A stretch of 64,000 nt of DNA from Arion vulgaris. Taxonomy: Eukaryota > Mollusca > Gastropoda > Stylommatophora > Arionidae. Within the stretch, counting starts at the first letter, position 1. Each line of letters opens with the position of its first letter. This document shows, piece after piece, positions 1 to 11,957 of this stretch. Under the pieces are notes generated by a model. That model did not search any database. It was not told the DNA's origin and was given only the letters and a program-made list of their open reading frames with translations. Position numbers and translations under genes: made by a program. The DNA is taken from NCBI GenBank assembly GCA_020796225.1, contig CM036771.1, forward strand, positions 24,941,176 through 25,005,175, written 5' to 3'.

Positions 1-611
1 GCTATTATTGAGAGGTGTTCTCTCTTGTATCATCAGTCAAAACAAAAGCTAGAAATAGAACGCAGCTGCAGCTTCTTGAGGTGATAGTGAGAATAAGAAC
101 AGAACTGCTCTTATCTAACAAATGTTGCAAGGACTCTACTGCATCCCCGAATATGGTAATGAAATGATCTACTGATAAAGTGTATGGTGCTGGTTTCAGT
201 AGTGAGGAATGAATCTTGATTTGGAGTTCTTCTTTTGATGTGAGTATCAAATAGGACTGTTTTTTCCAGGTTTATGTTTGGCCTTTTCCGACCAGAGTTT
301 GGCCGATTTTCAAAATTTTTAGTTGGCAACCCTGGTTAGGAGTAGAGCGCTGTGTTCTGTAGCAGTATTTCTTGAGTAGAACTGTTGAAGTAATATCATT
401 CAAGGACAAAAAGAAATATGAGGGATGGTGGCTTAATTGAATTTAGAAATTGAAGTTAACTGACCTTGTTTTTGTTATTTATTTTTTGTTGTGTGTGTTC
501 AAATGTGAGTTTTAATTATTGTCATGAGAGAACATAATTCAGTAGTAGAGCATGTCCCTTGCGGAACGTTGCTTTCATCATAACATGCCTGAAAAACTAT
601 CTGTCTCTTAG
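1..611. other. unassigned AT-rich DNA
   Basis: I recognise no element here. On the reverse strand there are two short overlapping open frames (5-250, 81 codons; 111-329, 72 codons) with no domain I can name. Neither has other signs of coding, so I do not call a gene. The stretch ends where a SINE tail begins. Confidence 0.5.
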
Positions 612-877
612 CTTCTTCTTCTACTTCGAACTCTTCATATCAACCACTTGTTAACCACTCTTGGTGATTTCTATGTGATCCAAGCCTAAGAGCGATTTAC
701 GTTGGGCCAGTTATGCGTCTACAAGTAGGTCAGCACATCCGATTTCTGCAACTATTTTTTATTTACTTGAATAATTTCCCTAGACTACTACCTCTGTCGC
801 CTCTTACGACATGCCTTGTAGGTCGCAATGTTACTATTCTTTGCTCCCCTTGAGAACCCCGGTAACATACGGGCGCC
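612..877 (-). mobile_element. SINE-A copy (full length)
   Basis: SINE-A is my local name for a family of about 260 bp found many times in this window. Read on the reverse strand it starts near CGCCCGT and has the conserved core CATGTCGTAAGAGGCGAC. It then runs through AAATCGGATGTGCTGRCCTAC and a stretch related to ACGTACAATCGCTCTTAGGC, and ends in GATATGGAGCGTTCGAAGAAG. This copy has all blocks, with a (GAA)n tail at its left edge. It has no coding capacity and depends on a LINE for movement. No clean target duplication was seen. Confidence 0.85.
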
Positions 878-1214
878 ATTCTAATTAAATCTCTGAACAC
901 TGCATTTGTTGTATTTCAATGCATTCGGTGCAAGAAGTTATGCCTTCTGCTTCTAATATCTTTGTGTCGTAGTCTATCTTTCCTGGTGAGCCATATTGTT
1001 TTATATGTGTTTACTACCACATATGTATGTTGTCAACTAAGCATAGCTAGATCTGAACAATCAGTGTAATCTACCGTACATGTATGTACTTGTCTAGACG
1101 GTGATATATGGGATTCAGAATATGTTTATTTCACATCGCTGTCTGATTTGTAGTAATTGTGTCGGCTTCACTTATACACTCCCAGTCTGACTGCACTATT
1201 CAATTACCGTGTGC
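878..1214. other. unassigned DNA
   Basis: No element or gene was recognised between the SINE-A copy and the pyrimidine tract. Confidence 0.5.
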
Positions 1215-1672
1215 GTTTCTCATACTTCTTTTCCTATGTTTTCTTTATCGTTTTTTTTTTCTTTTTCTCTCATTATCTATTTGACTTTTTATTTATTTAT
1301 TTTGTATGTCTTTATATTTCTCTCTAGTTCTCTTTTATTTTCATTTTACGTTCTTCTTCTACTATCTTTGTTATTCTTTCTTTCTTACTCTTTTGTCTCT
1401 CTTTTGTCTCTCTCTCTCTCTCTCTCTTTTCTTTCTCTCTCTTTCTTTCTCATTTCCTTTCTCTTTCTCTTTTACTTTCTTCTATTACATATTTTTGTTA
1501 TTCTTTCTTTCTTAGTCTTTTGTCACTATTTTTTTCTCTATCTTTTTCCTCTCTCTCTCTTTCTTTCTCATTTCCTTTCTCTTGTTTTATCTCTCGCTCT
1601 CTCTCTTTTTGTTCCCTCCTTTTCTGTCTTTCTTGTATTCGTTCCCCTCATTTTCTTTCTCTCTTTCGTACA
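1215..1672. repeat. polypyrimidine (CT/TTC) tract
   Basis: This is a strongly strand-asymmetric C+T tract with interspersed CT and TTTC microsatellite runs. It creates a forward 223-codon open frame (1209-1880) rich in Ser, Phe and Leu. That frame is a composition artefact because pyrimidine-only DNA cannot contain stop codons. Long homopyrimidine tracts can form triplex DNA; that is inference only. Confidence 0.9.
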
Positions 1673-1924
1673 GAACACTAACATCTTAGCTTCAGCAACA
1701 ATCTTAGGTATCAACGAACAAAATTATATTCTGAAGCGAGTGACGGGGTTGAACCACTACCTTCAGGATATAAACAAAAGGCTTGACCACTTTACCACAG
1801 ATATCATCAAATATATTTTATATGTAATTCTACATATTTTTCCACTACCATATTTCCAAACTGCACGTTCTTGTTGTTAGTAGAAATGATATTTTCTGAT
1901 GTGTTTCTCCATGTATGTTTCTTC

Positions 1925-2265
1925 ATATTGTACTACATTATAACTTAGTCATGTGTTGGATGGAAACATAAGGATATTGTACTACATTATAACTTAGTCA
2001 TGTGTTGGATGGAAACATAAGGATATTGTACTACATTATAACTTAGTCATGTGTTGGATGGAAACATAAGGATATTGTACTACATTATAACTTAGTCATG
2101 TGTTGGATGGAAACATAAGGATATTGTACTACATTATAACTTAGTCATTTGTTGGATGGAAACATAAGGATATTGTACTACATTATAACTTAGTCATGTG
2201 TTGGATGAAACTAATGATATTGTACTACATTATAACTTAGTCATGTGTTGGATGGAAACATAAGG
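1925..2265. repeat. 49-bp tandem array, 7 copies
   Basis: The unit begins ATATTGTACTACATTATAAC and ends GGATGGAAACATAAGG. Seven head-to-tail copies are nearly identical. The sixth has a small deletion in the GGAAACATAAGG part, and one copy has GTCATT for GTCATG. Confidence 0.97.
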
Positions 2266-2366
2266 ATCCAAATTAAAAGAAAGCTGAGCATTGCTGTGCA
2301 AAAACTAAAATAACTAAATAACCGTTAAAAGAGAACTAATATAAGAAATACTTCAAATATTTTAGA

Positions 2367-2686
2367 GCCTGCGTTTTTTGTTTACCTTGGCAACATATGG
2401 TTATGAAACATTAAACATTGACAAAGCTGCAGAAAAGATCATTAATGCTTTGAATGCAAATGTTACAGAAGAGTACATAGAATATCATGGACGGAGAAAA
2501 GAACAAATGCTTCTGTTCTACAACAACTTGATAATAAAGAGAGTTGGCTATTAAAGTACATAAAATCAAGGAAAATTAAATATTTCGGATACATCAAACG
2601 ACATGAGTGCCCAAGGAAAATAATTTTCGAGAGAATGGCGCCTGGAAGAAGAATGAGAGGAAGACTTAGAAGACGTGGTTTAATAA
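2367..2686 (+). mobile_element. LINE ORF2 C-terminal fragment
   Basis: With frameshifts the forward strand reads peptides typical of the region after the reverse transcriptase of RTE/CR1-like LINEs. These include TYGYETL, WTEKRTNASVLQQLDNKESWL, then KIKYFGYIKRHE and GRRMRGRLRRR (compare the common YFGHIKRHD and GRPRRRW signatures). Endonuclease and RT domains are missing. It breaks off before the usual 3' end and is fused to a SINE-A tail. It is a non-functional fragment. Confidence 0.8.
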
Positions 2687-2716
2687 GTTGTCGATATGGG
2701 GCGTTCGCAGAAGAAA
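2675..2716 (+). mobile_element. SINE-A 3' end only
   Basis: The segment matches only the last 40 bp of SINE-A (AACAAGTGGTCGATATGGAG-like, then GCGTTCGCAGAAGAAAA). It directly follows a LINE fragment with no 5' SINE sequence in between. A similar junction with a different breakpoint occurs at 22561. Confidence 0.7.
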
Positions 2717-2726
2717 ACTTTTGTTT

Positions 2727-3120
2727 CAAGTTGTTCTAAATATGAAGTGTAGTGAAACTTTAAAACACATTGTATTTTTGTTTATAAATATATTATATCA
2801 GTTTATGTGGACGTCGACGAGAGATGACATAATATTTGAAATGTTATTTCTGTTGATACTCAATCTTTTTCTATACACCTCATATCATCTTGACAACATT
2901 ATAGCCTTTTTCAAACCAGGACGGAAGATTGGTGTGCCCTTTGTTGTGAGATGCGCCTAGGATATTATTCTAGCTGAGGGACACCATGGACTTGTTCAGG
3001 CTGTTCCGTCGTTCTAGTGTCATGGAAACTAAACTTGACACTTTTCTCATGAAGAGGAAGGATGTGTTTTAAAAGAAATGTCAAGTACTTTATTGTAAGT
3101 AAGAGTAGATACGTGAAACG
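2727..3120. other. unassigned DNA
   Basis: No feature was recognised. Short open frames here have no supporting signature. Confidence 0.5.
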
Positions 3121-3123
3121 ATA

Positions 3124-3626
3124 AAGGTATATGGAAGGAAGGTGATAAAGAGAATAGTATATGGAAGAAAGGTGATAAACAGAATAGTATATGGAAGAAA
3201 GGTGATAAACAGAATAGTATATGGAAGAAAGGTGATAAACAGAATAGTATATGGAAGAATGGTGATAAACAGAATAGTATATGGAAGAATGGTGATAAAC
3301 AGAATAGTATATGGAAGAATGGTGATAAACAGAATAGTATATGGGAGAAAGGTGATAAACAGAATAGTATATGGAAGAATGGTGATAAACAGAATAGTAT
3401 ATGGAAGAATGGTGATAAACAGAATAGTATATGGGAGAAAGGTGATAAACAGAATAGTATATGGAAGAAAGGTGATAAACAGAATAGTATATGGGAGGAA
3501 GGTGATAAACAGAATAGTATATGGGAGGAAGGTGATAAACAGAATAGTATATGGGAGGAAGATGATAAACAGAATAGTATATGGGAGAAAGGTGATAAAC
3601 ATAATAGTATATGGGAGGAAGGTGAT
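3124..3626. repeat. 30-bp tandem array, about 17 copies
   Basis: The unit is AATAGTATATGGAAGAAAGG followed by TGATAAACAG. Its length is divisible by three, so one forward and two reverse frames stay open (forward peptide unit NRIVYGRKVI). Variants GGAAG/GGGAG and GAAAG/GAATG are spread over neighbouring copies, as expected from unequal exchange. It is not called as a gene. Confidence 0.97.
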
Positions 3627-3630
3627 CCAA

Positions 3631-3750
3631 GAGCGAAGGATTGACTTCATTGCACCAGGTTTACCTATATGGTTCTGTCCTTGTCGACAGAGATGACATG
3701 CTATCTACCGAGACATTCATTAAAACTACTAAACTGTATCTCCAAAAAAT
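3631..3750 (-). mobile_element. SINE-D 3' portion, left of the 46-bp array
   Basis: This reads on the reverse strand as the SINE-D 3' half: TCTGTCGACAAGGACAGAAC, an ATATAGGT block, then GGTGCAATGAAGTCAATCCT. The full copies at 20930-21155 and 61970-62215 show the same blocks. With the tRNA-like head at 9574-9645, in the same orientation, it forms the two ends of one SINE interrupted by the array. Confidence 0.7.
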
Positions 3751-6700
3751 GCTAGAAATCTCATTCAAACAGTGAACATATGTGTCATGGTCTAGTGCTA
3801 GAAATCTCATTCAAACAGTGAACATATGTGTCATGGTCTAGTGCTAGAAATCTCATTCAAACAGTGAACATATGTGTCATGGTCTAGTGCTAGAAATCTC
3901 ATTCAAACAGTGAACATATGTGTCACGGTCTAGTGCTAGAAATCTCTTTCAAACAGTGAACATATGTGTCACGGTCTAGTGCTAGAAACTTATTCAAACA
4001 GTGAACATATGTGTCACGGTCTAGTGCTAGACATCTCATTCAAACAGTGAACATATTTGTCACGGTCTAGTGCTAGAAATCTCATTCAAACAGTGAACAT
4101 ATGTGTCACGGTCTAGTGCTAGAAATCTCATTCAAACAGTGAACATATGTGTCACGGTCTAGTGCTAGAAATCTCATTCAAACAGTGAACATATGTGTCA
4201 CGGTCAAAGTGCTAAATCATTCAAACAGTGAACATATGTGCATGGTCTAGTGCTAGAAAATCTCATTCAAACAGTGAACATATGTTCCGGTCTAGTGCTA
4301 GAAATCTCATTCAAACAGTGAACATATGTGTCACGGTCTAGTGCTAGAAATCTCATTCAAACAGTGAACATATGTGTCACGGTCTAGTTCTAGAAATCTC
4401 ATTCAAACAGTGAACATATGTGTCACGGTCTAGTGCTAGAAATCTCATTCAAACAGTGAACATATGTGTCACGGTCTAGTGCTAGAAATCTCATTCAAAC
4501 AGTGAACATATGTGTCATGGTCTAGTGCTAGAAATCTCATTCAAACAGTGAACATATGTGTCACGGTCTAGTGCTAGAAATCTCATTCAAACAGTGAACA
4601 TATGTGTCACGGTCTAGTGCTAGAAATCTATTCAAACAGTGAACATATGTGTCACGGTCTAGTGCTAGAAATCTCATTCAAACAGTGAACATATGTGTCA
4701 TGGTTCAGTGCTAGAAATCTCATTCAAACAGTGAACATATGTGTCACGGTCTAGTGCTAGAAATCTCATTCAAACAGTGAACATATGTGTCATTGTCTAG
4801 TGCTAGAAATCTCATTCAAACAGTGAACATATGTGTCATGGTCTAGTGCTAGAAATCTCATTCAAACAGTGAACATATGTGTCATGGTCTAGTGCTAGTA
4901 ATCTCATTCAAACAGTGAACATATGTGTCACGGTCTAGTGCTAGAAATCTCATTCAAACAGTGAACATATGTGTCATGGTCTAGTGCTAGAAATCTCATT
5001 CAAACAGTGAACATATGTGTCATGGTCTAGTGCTAGAAATCTCATTCAAACAGTGAACATATGTGCATGGTCTAGTGCTAGAAATCTCATTCAAACAGTG
5101 AACATATGTGTCATGGTCTAGTGCTAGAAATCTCATTCAAACAGTGAACATATGTGTCATGGTCTAGTGCTAGAAATCTCATTCAAACAGTGAACATATG
5201 TGTCATGGTCTAGTGCTAGAAATCTCATTCAAACAGTGAACATATGTGTCATGGTCTAGTGCTAGTAATCTCATTCAAACAGTGAACAAAAATGTGTCAT
5301 GGTCTAGTGCTAGAAATCTCATTCAAACAGTGAATATATGTGTCACGGTCTAGTGCTAGAAATCTCATTCAAACAGTGAACATATGTGACACGGTCTAGT
5401 GCTAGAAATCTCATTCAAATAGTGAACATATGTGTCACGGTCTAGTGCTAGAAATCTCATTCAAACAGTGAACATATGTGTCATGGTCTAGTGCTAGAAA
5501 TCTCATTCAAACAGTGAACATATGTGTCATGGTCTAGTGCTAGATATCTCATTCAAACAGTGAACATATGTGTCATGGTCTAGTGCTAGTAATCTCATTC
5601 AAACAGTGAACATATGTGCATGGTCTAGTGCTAGAAATCTCATTCAAACAGTGAACATATGTGTCATGGTCTAGTGCTAGAAATCTTATTCAAACAGTGA
5701 ACATATGTGTCATGGTCTAGTGCTAGAAATCTCATTCAAACAGTGAACATATGTGTCACGGTCTAGTGCTAGAAATCTCATTCAAACAGTGAACATATGT
5801 GTCATGGTCTAGTGCTAGAAATCTCATTCAAACAGTGAACATATGTGTCACGGTCTAGTGCTAGAAACCCTCATTCAAACAGTGAACATATGTGTCATGG
5901 TCTAGTGCTAGAAATCTCATTCAAACAGTGAACATATGTATCACGGTCTAGTGCTAGAAATCTCATTCAAACAGTGAACATATGTGTCACGGTCTAGTGC
6001 TAGAAATCTTATTCAAACAGTGAACATATGTGTCATGGTCTAGTGCTAGAAATCTCATTCAAACAGTGAACATATGGGTCACGGTCTAGTGCTAGAAATC
6101 TCATTCAAACAGTGAACATATGTGTCATGGTCTAGTGCTAGAAATCTATTCAAACAGTGAACATATGTGTCACGGTCTAGTGCTAGAAATCTCATTCAAA
6201 CAGTGAATATATGTGTCACGGTCTAGTGCTAGAAACCCTATTCAAACAGTGAACATATGTGTCATGGTCAGTGCTAGAAATCATTCAAACAGTGAACATA
6301 TGTGTCACGGTCTAGTGCTAGAAATCTCATTCAAACAGTGAACATATGTGTCATGGTCTAGTGCTAGAAATCTCATTCAAACAGTGAACATATGTGTCAT
6401 GGTCTAGTGCTAGAAATCTCATTCAAACAGTGAACATATGTGTCATGGTCTAGTGCTATAAATCTCATTCAAACAGTGAACATATGTGTCATGGTCTAGT
6501 GCTAGAAATCTCATTCAAACAGTGAACATATGTGTCATGGTCTAGTGCTAGAAATCTCATTCAAACAGTGAACATATGTGTCATGGTCTAGTGCTAGAAA
6601 TCTCATTCAAACAGTGAACATATGTGTCATTGTCTAGTGCTAGAAATCTCATTCAAACAGTGAACATATGTGTCATGGTCTAGTGCTAGAAATCTCATTC

Positions 6701-9573
6701 AAACAGTGAACATATGTGTCATGGTCTAGTGCTAGAAATCTCATTCAAACAGTGAACATATGTGTCACGGTCTAGTGCTAGAAATCTCATTCAAACAGTG
6801 AACATATGTGTCATGGTCTAGTGCTAGAAATCTCATTCAAACAGTGAACATATGTGTCATGGTCTAGTGCTAGAAATCTCATTCAAACAGTGAACATATG
6901 TGTCATGGTCTAGTGCTAGAAATTTCATTCAAACAGTGAACATATGTGTCACGGTCTAGTGCTAGAAATCTCATTCAAACAGTGAAAATAGTGTCAGGTC
7001 TAGTGCTAGAAATCTTATTCAAACAGTGAACATATGTGTCATGGTCTAGTGCTAGAAATCTCATTCAAACAGTGAACATATGTGTCACGGTCTAGTGCTA
7101 GAAATCTCATTCAAACAGTGAACATATGTGTCATGGTCTAGTGCTAGAAATCTCATTCAAACAGTGAACATTTTGTCATGGTCTAGTGCTAGAAATCTCA
7201 TTCAAACAGTGAACATATGTTCACGGTCTAGTGCTAGAAATCTCATTCAAACAGTGAACATATGTGTCATGGTCTAGTGCTAGAAATCTCATTCAAACAG
7301 TGAACATATGTGTCACGGTCTAGTGCTAGAAATCTCATTCAAACAGTGAACATATGTGTCATGGTCTAGTGCTAGAAATCTCATTCAAACAGTGAACATA
7401 TGTGTCACGGTCTAGTGCTAGAAACTCATCCAAACAGTGAACATATGTGTCATGGTCTAGTGCTAGAAATCTCATTCAAACAGTGAACATATGTGTCATG
7501 GTCAGTGCTAGAAATCTCATTCAAACAGTGAACATATGTGTCATGGTCTAGTGCTAGAAATCTCATTCAAACAGTGAACATATGTGTCATGGTCTAGTGC
7601 TAGAAATCTCATTCAAACAGTGAACATATGTGTCATTGTCTAGTGCTAGAAATCTCATTCAAACAGTGAACATATGTGTCATGGTCTAGTGCTAGAAATC
7701 TCATTCAAACAGTGAACATATGTGTCATGGTCTAGTGCTAGAAATTTCATTCAAACAGTGAACATATGTGTCACGGTCTAGTGCTAGAAATCTCATTCAA
7801 ACAGTGAACATATGTGTCATGGTCTAGTGCTAGAAATCTCATTCAAACAGTGAACATATGTGTCACGGTCTAGTGCTAGAAATCTCATTCAAACAGTGAA
7901 CATATGTGTCATGGTCTAGTGCTAGTAATCTCATTCAAACAGTGAACATATGTGTCAAGGTCTAGTGCTAGAAATCTCATTCAAACAGTGAACATATGTG
8001 TCATGGTCTAGTGCTAGAAATCTCATTCAAACAGTGAACATATGTGTCATGGTCTAGTGCTAGAAATCTCATTCAAACAGTGAACATATGTGTCATGGTC
8101 TAGTGCTAGAAATCTCATTCAAACAGTGAACATATGTGTCATGGTCTAGTGCTAGAAATCTCATTCAAACAGTGAACATATGTGTCATGGTCTAGTGCTA
8201 GAAATCTCATTCAAACAGTGAACATATGTGTCATGGTCTAGTGCTAGTAATCTCATTCAAACAGTGAACATATGTGTCATGGTCTAGTGCTAGAAATCTC
8301 ATTCAAACAGTGAACATATGTGTCATGGTCTAGTGCTAGAAATTTCATTCAAACAGTGAACATATGTGTCACGGTCTAGTGCTAGAAATCTCATTCAAAC
8401 AGTGAACATATGTGTCACGGTCTAGTGCTAGAAATCTCATTCAAATAGTGAACATATGTGTCAGCTCTAGTGCTAGAAATCTCATTCAAACAGTGAACAT
8501 ATGTGTCACGGTCTAGTGCTAGAAATCTCATTCAAACAGTGAACATATGTGTCATGGTCTAGTGCTAGAAATCTCATTCAAACAGTGAACATATGTGTCA
8601 TGGTCTAGTGCTAGTAATCTCATTCAAACAGTGAACATATGTGTCATGGTCTAGTGCTAGAAATCTCATTCAAACAGTGAACATATGTGTCATGGTCTAG
8701 TGCTAGAAATCTCATTCAAACAGTGAACATATGTGTCACGGTCTAGTGCTAGAAATCTCATTCAAACAGTGAACATATGTGTCATGGTCTAGTGCTAGAA
8801 ATCTCATTCAAACAGTGAACATATGTGTCATGGTCTAGTGCTAGAAATCTCATTCAAACAGTGAACATATGTGTCATGGTCTAGTGCTAGAAATCTCATT
8901 CAAACAGTGAACATATGTGTCATGGTCTAGTGCTAGAAATCTCATTCAAACAGTGAACATATGTGTCATGGTCTAGTGCTAGAAATCTCATTCAAACAGT
9001 GAACATATGTGTCACGGTCTAGTGCTAGAAATCTCATTCAAACAGTGAACATATGTGTCATGGTCTAGTGCTAGAAATCTCATTCAAACAGTGAACATAT
9101 GTGTCACGGTCTAGTGCTAGAAATCTCATTCAAACAGTGAACATATGTGTCATGGTCTAGTGCTAGAAATCTCATTCAAACAGTGAACATATGTGTCATG
9201 GTCTAGTGCTAGAAATCTCATTCAAACAGTGAACATATGTGTCATGGTCTAGTGCTAGAAATCTCATTCAAACAGTGAACATATGTGTCATTGTCTAGTG
9301 CTAGAAATCTCATTCAAACAGTGAACATATGTGTCATGGTCTAGTGCTAGAAATTTATTCAAACAGTGAACATATTTGTCACGGTCTAGTGCTAGAAATC
9401 TCATTCAAACAGTGAACATATGTGTCATGGTCTAGTGCTAGAAATCTCATTCAAACAGTGAACATATGTGTCACGGTCTAGTGCTAGAAATCTCATTCAA
9501 ACAGTGAACATATGTGTCATGGTCTAGTGCTAGAAATCTCATTCAAACAGTGAACATATGTGTCACGGTCTAG
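3751..9573. repeat. 46-bp satellite array, about 126 copies
   Basis: The unit is TAGTGCTAGAAATCTCATTC followed by AAACAGTGAACATATGTGTC and AYGGTC. Copies are highly homogeneous. The main variable site is CACGGTC versus CATGGTC, a CpG/TpG difference. Rarer variants (CATTGTC, CTAGTAATC, AAATTTCATTC, small deletions) recur at several places, which suggests block duplications within the array. There are no unique spacers between units, so it is not a CRISPR array. Read on the reverse strand, the unit contains ATGTTCAC and GAATG, which also occur in the body of SINE-D just after its B box. Confidence 0.98.
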
Positions 9574-9645
9574 ATTGGAACATACAACCTTCTAATGCTA
9601 CGACAGGCAAGCGATTGAACAACTTTACCATTGAGAGCCCTCAAA
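9574..9645 (-). mobile_element. tRNA-like SINE head (SINE-D) at the right edge of the satellite
   Basis: Read on the reverse strand it has an A-box-like GCTCTCAATGGTAAAG and, about 35 bp further, a B-box-like GTATGTTCCAATCTAG, which runs directly into the first 46-bp unit. Such internal Pol III promoter boxes define tRNA-derived SINEs. It is too degenerate to be a real tRNA gene. Confidence 0.65.
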
Positions 9646-10100
9646 AGTATATAGTTGGAAGGGAATAAACAACTGTAGTATCTGGAGAGAGGTAAGAGAC
9701 ACCCATTGATATCTGCAAGGAAGCTGACACTCTAGTATTTGGAACGGAGATCATTATTCATTTGAGGATCATCTTCATCGGATATTTGACATGTCAATAA
9801 TTGCTCTAATCTCTTTCCAAGCATGCATTTCAGTGTGTTTCTACCAATAACTCTCGTTCTGTGATGAATGATGTATCTACTTAGGTTTCGCCACTCAGGT
9901 AATAAATATACCTTAGTATCTGGGAGAGAGGTGATATTCATGGATGATTATCTAGGAGTCATGGGACCAGGAGTAATGATGTCTTGAGATGGGACCAGGA
10001 GTGATGATGTCATGAGATTTTTTGCGGCCAGGAGCATGACACTGAACTGTGCTTTTGAATCCTTGACATCCAATCTAGAAAGCCAGTCTGTCGTGATAGT
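9646..10100. other. unassigned DNA
   Basis: This holds a local duplication of about 30 bp (ATGGGACCAGGAGTRATGAT at 9960-10010) and no recognised gene or element. Confidence 0.5.
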
Positions 10101-10358
10101 TTTCTTCTTCTTCCTCGATCGCTCCATATCAAGCACTTGTTAACAAATCTCTGTGATTTGTATGTGGTCCCAGGCTAAGACCGATTGTACGGTGTGCCAG
10201 TTATGCGCCTACAAGTAGGCCCGCACATCATATTTCTGCACGATTTTTTTTTAGGGGAGTTTCCCAGTCCCCTAGCTGAGTCGCCTCTTACGACATGCCT
10301 TGTTTGTCGCAGTGGTACTATTATTTGCGTCCCTTTGGGCCCCGGCACCAAACGGACG
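10101..10358 (-). mobile_element. SINE-A copy
   Basis: All SINE-A blocks are present in reverse: a TTCTTCTTC tail, CGCTCCATATCAAGCACTTG, CGCCTCTTACGACATGCCTT and GGGCCCCGGCACC near its 5' end. It lies about 60 bp left of a 29-bp array. Confidence 0.85.
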
Positions 10359-10420
10359 TATTTAAACTCGTAATTAAAAGATTTGGGAAATAAATAAGTA
10401 AGGTCGTATAAATTAATATT

Positions 10421-11088
10421 GTTTGAGTATGTTATTGTACAAGGGTAGTTTGAGTATGTTAGTTGTACACATGATAATTTGAGTATGTTAGTTGTACACA
10501 GGATAGTTTGAGTATGTTAGTTGCACACAGGATAGCTTGAGTATGTTAGTTGTACACAGGATAGCTTGATATGTTATTGTACAAGGATAGTTTGAGTATG
10601 TTAGTTGTACACATGATAATTTGAGTATGTTAGTTGTACACAGGATAATTTGAGTATGTTAGTGTAACAGGATAGTTTGAGTATGTTAGTTGTACACAGG
10701 ATAATTTGAGTATGTTAGTTGCACACAGGATAGTTTGAGCATGTTAGTGGGGTCACAGGATAGTTTGAGTATGTTAGTTGTACACAGGATAGTTTGAGTA
10801 TGTTAGTTGTACACAGGATAGTTTGAGTATGTTAGTTGCACACAGGATAGTTTGAGTATGTTAGTTGTACACAGGATAATTTGAGTATGTTAGTTGCACA
10901 CAGGATAGTTTGAGTATGTTAGTTGTACACAGGATAGTTTGAGTATGTTAGTTGTACACAGGATAGTTTGAGTATGTTAGTTGTACACAGGATAGCTTGA
11001 GTATGTTAGTTGTACACAGGATAGCTTGAGTATGTTAGTTGTACACAGGATAGCTTGAGTATGTTAGTTGTACACAGGATAGTTTGAG
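10421..11088. repeat. 29-bp tandem array, about 23 copies
   Basis: The unit is GTTGTACACAGGATAGTTTG followed by AGTATGTTA. Variants TACACA/CACACA and AGTTTG/AGCTTG/AATTTG cluster, and a few copies are shortened. Confidence 0.97.
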
Positions 11089-11089
11089 A

Positions 11090-11440
11090 CGATCAAAGTT
11101 TGTCACATAATACATTTCATACACTGAAACCAACCAAACTGTTTGTTTTCTAACTTATACAAACAGCGTATGACTTGGGATTTTCTTCACGTTTTCGGAT
11201 CTTGAACACACCCTAACGAGGAGAATCGATGTCGGGAAGAGTAAGAATTTCATTATGTAAAGCTAGGGTCCGTGTCTCCTCCCAGGTTGTCAACTTCATT
11301 TCCGAGGTGTCTGTCAGGGTCAGGGCCTCTGGGGCCTTTACTGAGGTGACCCAGGGACGCATGATAAACAATATTTAATTATAAGATCATAATAATGATA
11401 GGCACCAGAGGGAATGCATGTCGCGAAGTTTACACTAAAA
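11090..11440. other. unassigned DNA
   Basis: No element was recognised. The GC-richer segment around 11260-11350 could be a decayed LINE 3' end, but no signature is clear enough. Confidence 0.4.
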
Positions 11441-11442
11441 TG

Positions 11443-11793
11443 AAGATAATTGATATTCATGTTGAGGAGAAGATAATTGATATTCATGTTGAGGAGAAGA
11501 TAATTGATATTCATGTTGAGGAGAAGATAATTGATATTCATGTTGAGGAGAAGATAATTGATATTCATGTTGAGGAGAAGATAATTGATATTCATGTTGA
11601 GGAGAAGATAATTGATATTCATGTTGAGGAGAAGATAATTGATATTCATGTTGAGGAGAAGATAATTGATATTCATGTTGAGGAGAAGATAATTGATATT
11701 CATGTTGAGGAGAAGATAATTGATATTCATGTTGAGGAGAAGATAATTGATATTCATGTTGAGGAGAAGATAATTGATATTCATGTTGAGGAG
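11443..11793. repeat. 27-bp tandem array, 13 identical copies
   Basis: The unit is AAGATAATTGATATTCATGT followed by TGAGGAG. All thirteen copies appear identical, with a 9-nt partial copy after the last. The length is divisible by three, so both strands carry open frames (forward unit KIIDIHVEE). The lack of divergence points to very recent expansion or an assembly artefact. Confidence 0.97.
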
Positions 11794-11957
11794 AAGATAA
11801 TTTGGGAGAGGGGGAATTGTTCCTTAGCTGAACAAACACTATATTATATAGCAGAAACATTTATTACACAAAACAAAAGTATTATACTGAATGCAATGTC
11901 AGGCAGTGTTTATTCTATTCAATTTTTTTAAAAAGGCAAGAATGAGCTTGAAGCGAA

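Noticed and set aside
5..329. small reverse-strand gene at the left edge
   Set aside because: Two short overlapping frames, neither with a known domain, splice evidence or codon bias that I can judge. Left unassigned.
1209..1880. 223-codon open frame encoding a Ser/Phe/Leu-rich membrane-like protein
   Set aside because: It lies in a pyrimidine-only tract, which cannot contain stop codons; the hydrophobic composition follows from CT-rich codons.
3142..3696. 184-codon open frame NRIVYGRKVI repeats
   Set aside because: 30-bp array; two reverse frames of similar length are open over the same DNA.
3751..9573. CRISPR-like array
   Set aside because: The 46-bp units abut directly, there are no unique spacers, there are no cas genes, and the setting is an animal genome.
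11395..11931. 178-codon open frame with KIIDIHVEE repeats
   Set aside because: 27-bp units with no stop; both strands are open and there are no unique coding flanks.
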